The notes under the pieces are model-generated. The model saw nothing but the letters and a program-made list of their open reading frames with translations. It had not been told where the DNA came from and ran no database searches. 64,000 nucleotides of DNA from the NCBI GenBank assembly GCA_008828725.1, contig MEHQ01000756.1:8240-72239 (forward strand), read 5' to 3'. Shown piece by piece: positions 10,719-20,995 of the stretch. Position numbers and translations under genes: made by a program. Every line of letters starts with the position of its first letter. Positions within the stretch are counted from its first letter, which is position 1. This DNA is from Saccharina japonica (taxonomy: Eukaryota > Sar > Phaeophyceae > Laminariales > Laminariaceae).

Positions 10719-10854
10719 GTGTATTTTTTCCCCTGAGGTTTCAAATTTGCTTAATACATTATCCTAGTAATTTAGCAGGCGCTTCTTACCACAGCCTGAT
10801 AGGCTCGCAGGAAGGAAAAACGTGACATGGACGTCTTCCCCTTGTTGATACGAG

Positions 10855-11040
10855 CCCCGACCCCCGCTCCCCGCCACCTCTCCTGTGAAGTATGATTTAG
10901 TGTTGTAGCTTGTACAGAAAGTTCTGCCTGGCATTCATCATGTACATACAGCTTGTGTACACTCGACACTCGACCTATACCTGTTGCTGTGTCTCGCCAA
11001 TAATGCTGCCTGACAGCGTCCTCCGTCTATACGTCTATAT
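10855..11040 (+). repeat. GC-hairpin/GAAGTATGATT dispersed repeat, copy 1
   Basis: A family with CCCCGACCCCCGCTCCCCGCCACC, a GTGAAGTATGATT..GTTGTAGCTTGTAC core, CATCATGTACATACAGCTTG, ACTCGACACTCGACCTATAC and a GCCTGACAGCGTCCTCCGTC tail. Further copies are at 11060, 13571, 15665 and 20874. It is non-coding, possibly a SINE or MITE-type family. This copy lacks the left half of the GC hairpin. Confidence 0.6.
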
Positions 11041-11059
11041 GTGTATGTATGTACGCATA

Positions 11060-11305
11060 CAGAGGGTTGGCAGCTGGGCGGGCCCCGGGGGTCGGGGAGG
11101 CGGGGGTCGGGGCTCCTCCCCGACCCCCGCTACCCGCCACCTCGCCTGTGAAGTATTATTTATTGTTGTAGCTTGTACAGAAGAAAACTATCTATGCCTG
11201 GCATTCATCATGTACATACAGCTTGTGTACACTCGACACTCGACCTATACCTGTTGCTGTGTCTCGCCAATAATGATGATGCCTGGCAGCATCCTCCGTC
11301 TATAT
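11060..11305 (+). repeat. GC-hairpin dispersed repeat, copy 2
   Basis: Same family as 10855, here with both hairpin arms: a GGGGGTCGGGG run followed after a short loop by CCCCGACCCCC. Copies 1 and 2 are adjacent direct repeats, so one may be a tandem duplication of the other. Confidence 0.65.
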
Positions 11306-11310
11306 ATATA

Positions 11311-11371
11311 CAAGGGCTCCGCATGGATGCCGGCATTCGCCGGCACCCATGCTTCGGGTAGGGCAGGGAAG
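11311..11371. repeat. GCATGG..CCGGC hairpin repeat, copy 1
   Basis: CAAGGGCTCC is followed by an almost perfect hairpin, GCATGGATGCCGGC / GCCGGCACCCATGC, then TTCGGGTAGGGCA. The same block, inverted, is at 61766-61829 with a perfect stem. Confidence 0.7.
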
Positions 11372-11545
11372 GAATTGGAATCGTTCCATCCGACATAAAC
11401 GAAAAAAAGGAATGCCAAGAGTTTCATCCGAATCCATTTACGGCACCCATGCTTCGGGTAGGGCAGGGAAGGAGTTGTAATCGTTCCATCCGACACAAAC
11501 GAGAAAAACAATAAAGGAATGCCATGAGTTTCATCCGAATTCATA
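11341..11545 (+). repeat. two-copy 100-bp tandem repeat
   Basis: CGGCACCCATGCTTCGGGTA starts at 11341 and again at 11441. Each copy continues through GTTCCATCCGACA and ends in GAGTTTCATCCGAAT. Differences are mostly substitutions plus a short AAAACAATA insertion. Confidence 0.8.
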
Positions 11546-13570
11546 AATTATCAGGAGATAAAGGTTCACAACAAATAAATCAAGCATACGAGTAGGTGCA
11601 ACACACGTTGCTGGCGTTGAATGCGTTGTCATTGATTGGAAGTCAGCGCATGAAAAAAAAAAAAAAAAGTACAGCAAAAGTGCAAACACCACGATGAACA
11701 AAAGAGGAATTTGCGCTAAAATGACGATTGAACGCGATGAATGATACTTTGAAAAGATATACAAAGCTTCCGCGCTCGGCCCGCAGCTGCTGTAAATAGC
11801 CTCTCAACATACAGCAGCACAACTGTACGTACAGCAATAGTACATTATTTTTAATGGTACAGCAGGTGTGGCCAGTTCACAGTTCGTATCCAGTCAGGTA
11901 TTATGCGGCAAATCAAATCCACGAGTACCGCAGCTATGTTGGGGTATCGTGTTGTCTGGACGATAGTATATATTTCGTCTCCCCCAATTCGGAAAATAAA
12001 TAATTACCCCCCTTTATATAATATGTACGTACATAAAACGAGTCACGCTCTTTCAGTTCGTTGTTATCGTACTCCGCAGGTTCGTATTATACATTATACA
12101 TCGCTCGAAATGTAGCAGGCACCGCAAACGAGCGATCAGTCGGAACGTACGCAACGTACCTCATGTCTGTACGGCAGTAATGCTGGTTTTTGCTTTTTCG
12201 ACGTGTCAAACTTCACACCAAAAACACACTTTACGAGTACATATACTACATTTAGCTACACAGTAGAGTGCAACTGGTACGATAAACGTTGGTTTGTTTT
12301 CAGTTTACTTTTTTCAAATACGTACGACCTGGCAATTATTTTTTTTTCTGGGCCATAAAAAGGGATTTTCCCATCATAAAATCAGTATATATCAACCCTC
12401 AAAACATCCCGCACGCGTTCACACGATTCACGGGGAGGCATTGAACAGAGGACGGAGGGCGCGGCGAGGGGCGTTGCAGTCGATCATCTCGACACACAGC
12501 AACACTGCCATATAAATGTAGAGTGCCCCTACCTATCATTCCGTAGACACTCGCTCGGGGATGAAAGGAGAGGTTCACAGCGTAATCGGACGAATCGCCC
12601 ACAAGGCGTCGCCCCGACACTAAGTTCAAGTTACAAAGTCCATACTAATTTCAATATGAATATTCATGACACAAAAATCACTTTGTTTTTAAAATAGTCG
12701 AAAAAAAGTAAAAAAACGGATCTCCAGAACTTCGGTCATAATCGAAAACGAACCAAACGTCGGCGATATAGTCGTTTTAACACTAAATTCAACATAAAAA
12801 GCTAAAAAAATAATTCGCGTATGTACGTATTATAAAAAAACTATGCAAAGGGCTGACCACTGACCACAGTGCCAAAATGTTATTCCTTTGGCAATTGCAA
12901 ACACTTTATTATTGGAGTTGATTACTGGTACTCTAATTATTTTCCGTGTTCGGGCACACGAAATGTAGAGAGGCACAGAACACCGCAGCTTTGCATAGTA
13001 AAGCGTGCGCACTATTGCTCCTACATACTCGAAGTACAGCAGTATGTGCTCGTACTCGAACAGCGCTCGAGCCTACTACTGTACCTATTTATGGATCTGC
13101 ACGTACGCGTACATATGATACATGCTCGCTATGCACTGCGAATAAGGAACATGGGCATCGACTCTTCGGAGCTGCGACTATGCAAGGACTGACCAAATGT
13201 GACTCCTGTATGATACTCCTATTATATTTACTTTAAATAGTCACCCCTTTGTGTTTGTGACTACCCCCCCCCCCCTGTCGAGATTCAAAAAAATGCTCGA
13301 GATGCCACCCAAGATCCAAGAATTTGCCTACTTCTCGCTTCTCTCTCTTTCCCCCCGCACGCCTTCGCGGCGAGGTAAGCGGGGGGCACGAAGGGCGAGG
13401 GGCGTCAGAGCCGATCCTCGAAAAGAGCGCCCGAAGAAATGAAAAAACCTCGAGATATTGAGGTGCCGAGATTCCGATACTGAGGCCGGCCCGGAATTAA
13501 AATTATTTACCGTGGGAGCTTGAGGGTTGAACTAACATTAAGTTATATATATATATATTTATGTATGTAC
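11546..13570. other. no recognisable gene
   Basis: AT-rich DNA with a 16-bp poly-A run near 11653, a GC-richer patch near 12400-12620, a poly-C run at 13265-13276 and a (TA)n tract at 13545. The GC patch carries no frame long enough to support a product. Confidence 0.5.
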
Positions 13571-13805
13571 GCTACAGAGGGTTGGAAGCTGGGCGGGGCA
13601 CGGGGGTCAGGGCTCCGCCCCGACCCCCGCTCCCCGCCACCTCGCCTGTGAAGTATGATTCATTGTTGTAGATTGTACAGAAAGCTATGCCTGGCATTCA
13701 TCATGTACATACAGCTTGAGTACACTCGACACTCGACCTATACCCTACCTGTTGTTGCTGTGTCTCGCCAACAATGCTGCCTGACAGCGTCCTTCGTCCA
13801 TATAT
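13571..13805 (+). repeat. GC-hairpin dispersed repeat, copy 3
   Basis: Contains the GGGTTGGAAGCTGGGCGGGG leader, the GGGGGTCAGGGC / GCCCCGACCCCC hairpin, the GTGAAGTATGATT core and the GCCTGACAGCGTCC tail. It sits immediately left of segmental duplication copy A. Confidence 0.65.
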
Positions 13806-15614
13806 GTATGTATGTACTCGTCAGGTGCTAGCGCACACGCAGCGTAAATCAACGTCCTCCACGTTACCGTCAGGTGCTAGCGCACAACGCAGCGTATATG
13901 TCACCTCGGCTTAGCAGCAGCAGCAGCACAGCAGCAGTAGCCGTCCTCCACGTTATCGTCATGTGCTATAGCGCACAACGCAGCTTGTCACCTCGGCCGC
14001 CGTCGCTTTGAAAAACTAACTGCTGTACTTACTTGTATAATAGGTCTACTCGTGGGCATGTGATGGGCATACATGATGACATCCGATGTAAAGCTCAGTA
14101 CGAGTACGTACGTCCGACACAATCATCGACTCGACCCAGAGCTGATATTACCGAGTCGGATTAAGTATCGAATTTGTATAACTTTATCAAGCCAAAGGCT
14201 ACAGAGTCAAATGTTTATGCCAGGTGTAACATGACGTGGAGGGATTAATGGGCTACAGAGCCAAATCGTGTTTGGAGTTGAACTAAGTAGAGGAGGGGAT
14301 TACTAAAAAGAGATGGAATTAGACGTCGAAACAGAGTTGAAAAACAGGGGATTTGGGAAATAAAATAATTTCCGCGACAGAGCCCAATAACTAAAGTCAC
14401 TGGGAATAGCGCAGAGGGGTTACTCTGCACGCGGGTCCCAGTGACACTTTGCCACCATTGATATCATCGTAATCGTGATGCGGTCCTACAGCAGTACGAG
14501 TACTTACTATCAATGCTATTGTGCAGTTCGAGTACCCTGAATAAAATATATTACCTGTAGTACGTATCGGTACTTTCCACGATCAACGGCCACAGCGTGA
14601 ACGGTCTGAAGCCCCGACCCACTCCCCGCCGCCCCGCCTGTCTGTGAAGTTTTGTGGTAATAGCACTCGTATGACATTACTATCAATGCTATTGTGCAGT
14701 TCGAGTACCCTGAATAAAATATATTACCTGTAGTACGTATCGGTACTTTCCACGATCAACGGCCACAGCGTGAACGGTCTGAAGCCCCGACCCACTCCCC
14801 GCCGCCCCGCCTGTCTGTGAAGTTTTGTGATAATAGCACTCGTATGACATTCAATCCGCAATCAATAATCAATCAATCGTATTAATAGTATGAACGACTG
14901 CTTCTGCTGCTGGATCATGCTGCTACGACGTACCAGGTACTGCACTACTACTACCGTGTGTCGTCTGTGTGTCAGTGGGTCTACCCCCTTCATCTTGCTG
15001 CAGTGACTTGCACTCGACGAACAAGAACTATTTGCTGCTCTTACTTACTACGTATATAGAATACGCCCGACGTACTCCTCTACTTACTCTATCGCATCGA
15101 TATATTCCATAGTAGACATAGAGAGAGAGGAAATCCTTGACTCGTACACGGGGTTTGTCGGATGTGCGGGGAGTGGGTCGGGGCGCTGCTCCGACCCGCT
15201 CCCCGCCGCAAATTTTGTAATGTGTGGCGACAAGAATACTCTTCTTGCCTTTGTACACCTGTACGAATAATACGTACTGCATTCAATTCGCCATCAATCG
15301 CATCAATCGTAAATATTCCGTGTGTGTACGTACTAATACGTACGAGTACGAGTACAGTCGTGCAGCATGTCAAGATGTCAAGTGTCAAGTATGTGATGCG
15401 GAGCGGCGTAACTTGTTGTGTCGTTTCATTTGGCGTTACAGTTCGCACGAACATCATGGATCATGGACCATGGACCATGTATCACATGGATCATGAAATC
15501 GTGGATAGACTCGGACTCTCTCCCAAGGCATGGGCCATGCGCCATAGAGAGCACGACGATTGGTTGTGTGCTTCGCATGACACCCACGAACGACCGTTTG
15601 ATACACTCCGCTTC
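13800..15614. repeat. segmental duplication, copy A (about 1.8 kb)
   Basis: Colinear with 20985-22792. Shared landmarks in order are CTCGTCAGGTGCT, GGGCTACAGAGCC, a CACTGGGAAT block, GTGCAGTTCGAGTACCC, the GAGTGGGTCGGGG hairpin, CATGTCAAGATGTCAAG, the CCATGGACCATGG runs and CCCAAGGCATGGGCCATGCG. The copies differ by small indels, by a 173-bp duplication here, and by an internal duplication in copy B. No coding content is recognised. Confidence 0.8.
14506..14851 (+). repeat. 173-bp tandem duplication
   Basis: ACTATCAATGCTATTGTGCA starts at 14506 and 14679. The two units are almost identical and end in TCGTATGACATT. The other segmental copy has a single unit near 21657-21830, so the duplication post-dates the segmental event or was lost there. 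Confidence 0.9.
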
Positions 15615-15664
15615 CTGGCAATTCCATTCAAACAATATTTCACGGACGCGCATACACAGGGTTA

Positions 15665-15850
15665 CTAGCTGGGCGGGGCACGGGGGTCGGGGCTGCGCCC
15701 CGACCCGCTCCGCACCGCCTACCCTGTGAAGTATTATGTATTGTTGTATATAGCTTGTATATACGTACAGTAGCTATGCCTGATATTCATCATGTTGTAC
15801 ATACAGCAGCTTTTGTAATGTTGCCTGCAGCGTCTTCCATGTATGTATGT
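15665..15850 (+). repeat. GC-hairpin dispersed repeat, copy 4
   Basis: Shares the CTAGCTGGGCGGGGCACGGG leader, the GC hairpin, the GTGAAGTATTATGTATTG core and the CATGTTGTACATACAGC segment. The CTCGACACTCGACC portion is missing. Confidence 0.6.
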
Positions 15851-15930
15851 ATGTGCTCGTCAGGTGCTTGCGCACAACGCAGCTTAAATCAGCTTCCTCC
15901 ACATTAATTATCGTCGGGTGCTACCGCACA

Positions 15931-16110
15931 GATCATGAAATTGTGGATAGACTCGGACTCTCTCCCAAGGCATGGGCCATGCGCCATAGAGAGCACGACG
16001 ATTGGTTTTGTGCTTCGCATGGCACACACGAACGACCGTCTGACCCACTCCGCTTCCTGGCAATTCCATTCAAACAATATTTCACGGACGCGCATACACC
16101 GGGTTGCTAG
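15931..16110 (+). repeat. partial copy of the segmental-duplication tail
   Basis: GATCATGAAATTGTGGATAG through CACGGACGCGCATACACCGG repeats 15490-15665 with few changes. A third related copy is in duplication copy B near 22670-22790. Confidence 0.75.
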
Positions 16111-16159
16111 CTGGGCGGGGCACGCGCCCCGACCCGCTCCGCACCGCCTTGCCTTAATC

Positions 16160-17388
16160 GATACTCTGGGGCGTGATAGGTCTTACGCAGTCAGGCGAGG
16201 TAAACGGCACTCATGATGAAGGTTGGAAGGACTCTCGTGTTGGATTATCTCGAGGAGGAGAAGGAGAAGAAGTGTTCTCCTGGGTCGTCGGGCGTCGGTC
16301 ACAATGACAGTTACATGTACCAAACATCCCCCGGAATAAACATGCCTTCTACCATATACGTATTCCACGTATTCCGCCGCACATGGCTGTGCGATACTCC
16401 CAGATCACAGCTGTACTCCGAGCATACTCAACAGTCCCTCTGCTCGGTGTACGGCATGATAGCCATGCACATACATATAAAGAAGGGAAAACCCTCGTGG
16501 GAAACCTTCTGACAACACACAAACCAAAAATACCAAAACCGAATAAAATTAAACGTCAATGAACTATGACAACAGCCCCCCTGCTGGAAACCCTTTTAAT
16601 GAACATTGATATATTGTTACCATTGCCAGGTAAAACGGCAATTATGCAAGTACACAATATCAACATCACGAACCTGTAAACTGCCAATGTAAAACGGCAT
16701 TTGTAGCTCCAGGCGATGAGCCAAGATGAAAGATGAATGTACTCAACGATGATAGTAAGAGGAAACCCGTCCCTACGAGCAAAAACCTCTTTAAAACTCC
16801 CATATAAACTGTTGCAATCACAAAATAAATTACAACAGCCGCGCCTCAAAAGTAAAAAGAAAGGCAAAAAGCATAGTACCAGAGATCGCGAGGAACTTAG
16901 TTCCCCCGGACAAAAGTCTCCTTTTGCCCCCTACTCCCGCCATAGATACACAGATCGCGACGGTAAAGCGAGATAGCACTAATCCTGTTTTGCATGACTT
17001 TAAACAAATAATTTACCTGGCGCTTAAGTACCCGAATCATCTCCCGCGCGAACAAGCATCCATCGACCCATCAAATGCCGGTGCTACAATAATGAATCAC
17101 GAACGAATATGTATACCCTCTTAACTTCTTAGAAATATAAATTCTCCCGAAACAAACAAATGTTAAATACTTCCACGTTTACGTCAATGTTCGGAATATC
17201 CATCTGTCGCGCCAAACACTTATCTTTCGAACGCGATACTAATTGTCTCTTCCAATCAGCATGTTCTCTGTTACCCTAAAACATTTCTCAATCGAATAAG
17301 GCTCCCTTTCAACTCACAATATGCTCATCCATTTCAATTCAACGTAAACCTACTCCTCCATTCCCGCCAAACCAACATATAAATAACA
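16160..17388. other. no recognisable gene; probable 3' flank/LTR of copia remnant
   Basis: Short frames (99 residues plus, 103 minus) show no motif. Just left of the RNase H remnant, the minus strand shows a TGTTGGTTTGGCGGGAATGG start near 17373, a possible LTR start, but no partner LTR exists to confirm it. Confidence 0.4.
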
Positions 17389-17782
17389 TCAAACCCAGCC
17401 CATGTTGATGACAAAGTTGCAGTGGAACTGGAATGCCTCCGCACTCAACGGTTTTGTCAAGAAGTCAGCATGTTGCCATGCCGACCGCACGTGCGTTATG
17501 GAGATCGTTTCCTTCGCAACTAGCTCCCTCAGGAAGTGATGGCGTACATCGATGTGCTTCGAGTTCGAGTTGGTCACGGGGTTTTGCTCGAGCTGCACAG
17601 CACCCTCGTTATCCTCGAAAACCGGCACACATGGTGTCCCCACTCCCGGCAACATGAAATACCAAACCTGCTGCAGAAATAACACTTCCTTTTTAGTGTC
17701 CGCCATTTCGACGTATTCTGCTTCAGTGGTAGAAAGCGTAACGCACTTCTGAGTTCCACAAAACCAGCACACACAATCGCCC
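17389..17782 (-). pseudogene. Ty1/copia RNase H domain, 3' end of pol
   Basis: The translated fragment carries LSTTEAEYVEMADTKKE, FEDNEGAVQLEQNP, SKHIDVRHHFLREL and ADFLTKPL, the hallmark C-terminal sequence of copia polyproteins. RNase H removes the RNA strand of the RNA:DNA hybrid during reverse transcription. The frame runs on to 17919, but homology stops at about 17782, where the tandem TTAA-flanked element begins. The rest of pol is absent, so insertion or rearrangement at 17782/17783 truncated the gene. It ends in ..NMGWV and a TGA at 17389-17391. Confidence 0.85.
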
Positions 17783-18730
17783 CGGCAAATTTTTAACGTC
17801 ACGGGACAGCTCTGGCGGAGTTTAATTACGCGGGCGAAGCCCGCGCAATACCCATGAAACTCCTGTTCTGGCAGGTTCTGGAGACAGCTGAATGTTTCAT
17901 GAGAATCCTCGGTAGACATCGATCGACAAACCCAACGACCCCGTCATGAGCTCTGAACGGATCACGCTGGTTAATCGCTCCGACCCACCCTGGTGTTACA
18001 GTGCTCATACCTTAATCGGTGATACGTGGCGCGGGCCGGTCAGGCGTCTGGTAAACAAGCATTCGATCGCTGGTGTGTAGAAAACAGACGACAACAAATC
18101 TTGATAACTCGCTGATCGCAAGAAATAGACCGTTTTTCATGTTTGGCATCGATCGACAAATCCAGCGACTGCGCCATGAAATCTGAACGGATCTCGCTGG
18201 TTAGAGGCTCCGATCCACCCTATAGGCTAGTGTCACAGTGCTCCCCTCTAGGTGGATGGTATGTGGCGGGCGTCGGTCAGGCGTCTGATAAAAATGTATT
18301 TGGCAGCCAATGTGTTGGAAACAGACGAAAAAACTCTCGGTTCCTCTCCGATAGCCTAAAACAGAACTTTTTTAAGGTTCGGACGAAGACTATAGGACGC
18401 GACAGGCAACCTCTCGCCTGCTAGACCACGGATCGCAATGATACCTTCGAGGTCGTTATGTATATTCACTGGCCTCGCCGGGTACGAAGTGGGTTAATCT
18501 TGGGTTGAGTATTCGTCGAGATCGAAGGTCAATCGTCGCATGGCTGTCGCGTGAGTGATGCGGTGTTTTCGTGCTGTGGGCTTGATGGTGTGAGGCGTGA
18601 TTTCACCATCTGCTTGCGTGGCTCCCGTTAATACAGCGATTTGACTGGTAGATAGCTGGCGTGGCTCCCGTTAATAAAGATATTTGATTGGTAGATAGCT
18701 GGCGTTTTCTGTCCCGCGTGGTTTCAAGCA
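17783..18730. mobile_element. about 0.95-kb inverted-end element, tandem copy 1
   Basis: The unit starts CGGCAAATTTTTAACGTCAC, with CGGGACAG next, and ends CTGTCCCGCGTGG..TTCAAGCA. The outer left end has TTAA before CGGGACAG, and the outer right end of the pair has CTGTCCCGCATGG followed by TTTTAA, so the pair is bounded by TTAA and short inverted repeats. Inside is a 230-bp direct repeat starting at GATCGACAAA (17921, 18151) and a GCGGGC-GAA-GCCCGC hairpin near 17830. No transposase is encoded. TTAA targeting suggests a piggyBac-type relic, but the terminal bases are not piggyBac consensus. Confidence 0.6.
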
Positions 18731-19646
18731 CGGCAAATTTTCAACGTCACGGGACAGCTCTGGCGGAGTTTAATTACGCGGGCGAAGCCCGCGCAATACC
18801 CATGAAGTTCCTGTTCTGGCAGGTTCTGGAGACAGCTGGATGTTTCATGAGAATCCTCGGTAGAGATCGATCGACAAACCCAACGACCCCGTCATGAGCT
18901 CTGAACGGATCACGCTGGTTAATCGCTCCGACCCACCCTAGTGTTACAGTGCTCATACCTTGATCGGTGATACGTGGCGCGGGCCGGTCAGGCGTCTGGT
19001 AAAAAAACATTCGATCGCTGGTGTGTAGAAAGCAGACGACAACAAATCTTGATAACTCGCTGATCGCAAGAAATAGACCGTTTTTCATGTTTGGCATCGA
19101 TCGACAAATCCAGCGACTGCGCCATGAAATCTGAACGGATCTCGCTGGTTAGAGGCTCCGACCCACCCTATAGGCTAGTGTCACAGTGCTCCCCTCTAGG
19201 TGGATGGTATGTGGCGGGCGTCGGCCGGGCGTCTGATAAAAATGTATTTGGCAGCCAATGTGTTGGAAACAGACGAAAAAACTCTCGGTTCCTCCTGGTT
19301 CCTCTCCGATGGCCAAAAACAGAACGTTTTTAAAGGTTCGGACGAAGACCATAGGACGCGGCAGGCAACCTCTCGCCTGCTAGACCACGGATCGCAATGA
19401 TACCTTCGAGGTCGTTATGTATATTCACTGGCCTCGCCCGGTACGAAGTGGGTTAATCTTGGGTTGAGTATTTGTCGAGATCGAAGGTCAATCGTCGCAT
19501 GGCTGTCGCGTGAGTGATGCGGTGTTTTCGTGCTGTGGGCTTGATGGTGTGCGGCGTGATTTCGCCATCTGCTTGCGTGGCTCCCGTTAATACAGCGATT
19601 TGATTGGTAGATAGCTGGCGTTTTCTGTCCCGCATGGTTTTAAGCA
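18731..19646. mobile_element. about 0.92-kb inverted-end element, tandem copy 2
   Basis: Head-to-tail duplicate of 17783-18730 with the same internal 230-bp repeat (18869, 19099). It lacks a roughly 40-bp duplicated segment (GGCTCCCGTTAATA..) found near 18660 in copy 1. It ends at TTTTAAGCA, whose TAA also serves as the stop codon of the proline-repeat ORF entering from the right. Confidence 0.65.
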
Positions 19647-20854
19647 CCCCCACACATTATCATTCCCTCGACAACCCATCTCCTATCGGCTGCCTTTCTC
19701 ACGTAGTCTGCATCGGCAAAACAATGCATCAACAACCCAAACATAAAATACAACATCAACACCCACCCCAAGTTCATGAAAGTAAACTCGGCAGTTGGCG
19801 GCGGCTGTGGTGGTGGCGGTGGCTGCGGTGGCGGCAGGGAAGGTGCTCGCATACACCACACATCCAGCACTTCCGGTGGCGTCGGTGCAGCAGCGGACGA
19901 AGTTGCCCCCCCCCCCGCTGTCAGCGGCGGCGCCACCAGCAAGGTGCTAGGGGACGCCAAGATCATGCCCTGCGAGAACACCGACCTCGACACTCGCGCT
20001 GTTGCCTCCTGCGACATCGCGCATCCAACCCTGGGAACTAGCTCTCCCGTGACGCGGATATCATCCTCTCTTGTCGTTGCCCTCAAAATAGATTCGTAGG
20101 CTTGGGCGCGGGAAACGTGAAAGGTGTTAACATCTACGTCAGGGACAGGGCGCTTACCGATTAAACATTTCCGTTTGCTCGGGGCCAGTACTGCAACAGC
20201 CATCCCGATTTTAGCAACATGGTGCGTGGGGGAAACGGGGAGGTTGAGGGGAAAAACCGATATCGTAGGCGCTGTACACTGTCCTGCAGTGGGCGTGGGG
20301 GGAAACTCTCCCTGGGTTCGTAAATCGTCACCTATCTCTACTGTACGCTCCCCTTGTACTGTAGACGGTGCCGGGAGAAAATCTTCTTCATGCCCTTCAA
20401 TCAGCTCTACTCGTAATGTAGTTGCGGGCGGGAGGATATCGTCTTCTTGCGCTTCATTCACCTCTACTCGTAATGTAGGTGGGGGCGGGAGGATATCGTT
20501 TTCTTGCGCTTCATTCAACTCTACTCGTACAGTAGGCGGGGGCGGAAGAAACTTATCCTCTTGCACTCCATTCACCTCTACTTGTATAGTAGGCGGGGGC
20601 GGGAGGAACTTATCCTCTTGCACTCCATTCACCTCTATTTGTACAGTAGGCGGGGGCGGGAAAAAAACATCCTTATGCACTCCATCCATATCTACTCGTA
20701 CGGCAGGCGGGGGCGGGAGGAAATCATCCCCGTGCACTCCATTTATCTCTACTCGCACAGTAGGCTGGGGCGGGAGGAAACCATCCTTACGCCCTTCATT
20801 CGTCTCTACTTGTGAAGCAGTGGGCGGGGGAGGGAGAAAATATTCTACATACAC
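19640..20854 (-). CDS. proline-rich 19-residue-repeat protein, 5'-truncated ORF
   Basis: A 404-residue open frame beginning at a GTG. No ATG precedes it before an in-frame TAA near 20886, so the true N-terminus is missing or lies in another exon. Residues about 6-175 are nine tandem units of 19-20 residues, consensus FLPPPPTVRVEVNGVQEDK: a poly-Pro core, a short alternating beta-type stretch, then an acidic end. A 57-bp DNA period underlies them. The middle is Ser/Thr/Pro-rich, with a second poly-Pro block near 340-355. A hydrophobic segment GWVLMLYFMFGLLMHCF near the C-terminus could span a membrane. The right boundary abuts a dispersed repeat at 20874; the left stop lies in the TTAA of a mobile element. 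I recognise no family. It may be a cell-surface or wall-type protein, or a domain carried by a transposon. Confidence 0.5.
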   Translation of the reverse strand: MYVEYFLPPPPTASQVETNEGRKDGFLPPQPTVRVEINGVHGDDFLPPPPAVRVDMDGVHKDVFFPPPPTVQIEVNGVQEDKFLPPPPTIQVEVNGVQEDKFLPPPPTVRVELNEAQENDILPPPPTLRVEVNEAQEDDILPPATTLRVELIEGHEEDFLPAPSTVQGERTVEIGDDLRTQGEFPPTPTAGQCTAPTISVFPLNLPVSPTHHVAKIGMAVAVLAPSKRKCLIGKRPVPDVDVNTFHVSRAQAYESILRATTREDDIRVTGELVPRVGCAMSQEATARVSRSVFSQGMILASPSTLLVAPPLTAGGGATSSAAAPTPPEVLDVWCMRAPSLPPPQPPPPPQPPPTAEFTFMNLGWVLMLYFMFGLLMHCFADADYVRKAADRRWVVEGMIMCGGA

Positions 20855-20873
20855 TCCATTGGCTTCTACAGCA

Positions 20874-20995
20874 GTGCCTGTGAAGTATTATGTGTTGTTG
20901 TAGCTTGTACGTAGCTATGCCTGGCATTCATCGTGTACATACAGCAGCTTTTGTAATGTTGCCTGACGTTAATGAGCAGCGTCCTCCATGTATGT
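20874..20995 (+). repeat. GC-hairpin dispersed repeat, copy 5 (right part)
   Basis: Contains GTGAAGTATTATGTGTTGTT, GTAGCTTGTACG, CATCGTGTACATACAGC and GTCCTCCATGTATG. The hairpin half is missing. It starts where the proline-repeat frame loses its upstream coding sequence. Confidence 0.6.

Noticed and set aside
20124-20903. 259-residue plus-strand frame with RTVGGGGRKSS-type repeats
   Set aside because: Antisense of the proline-repeat ORF; both frames are kept open by the 57-bp repeat. The minus frame was preferred because it is longer and has non-repetitive C-terminal structure, but the choice is not certain.
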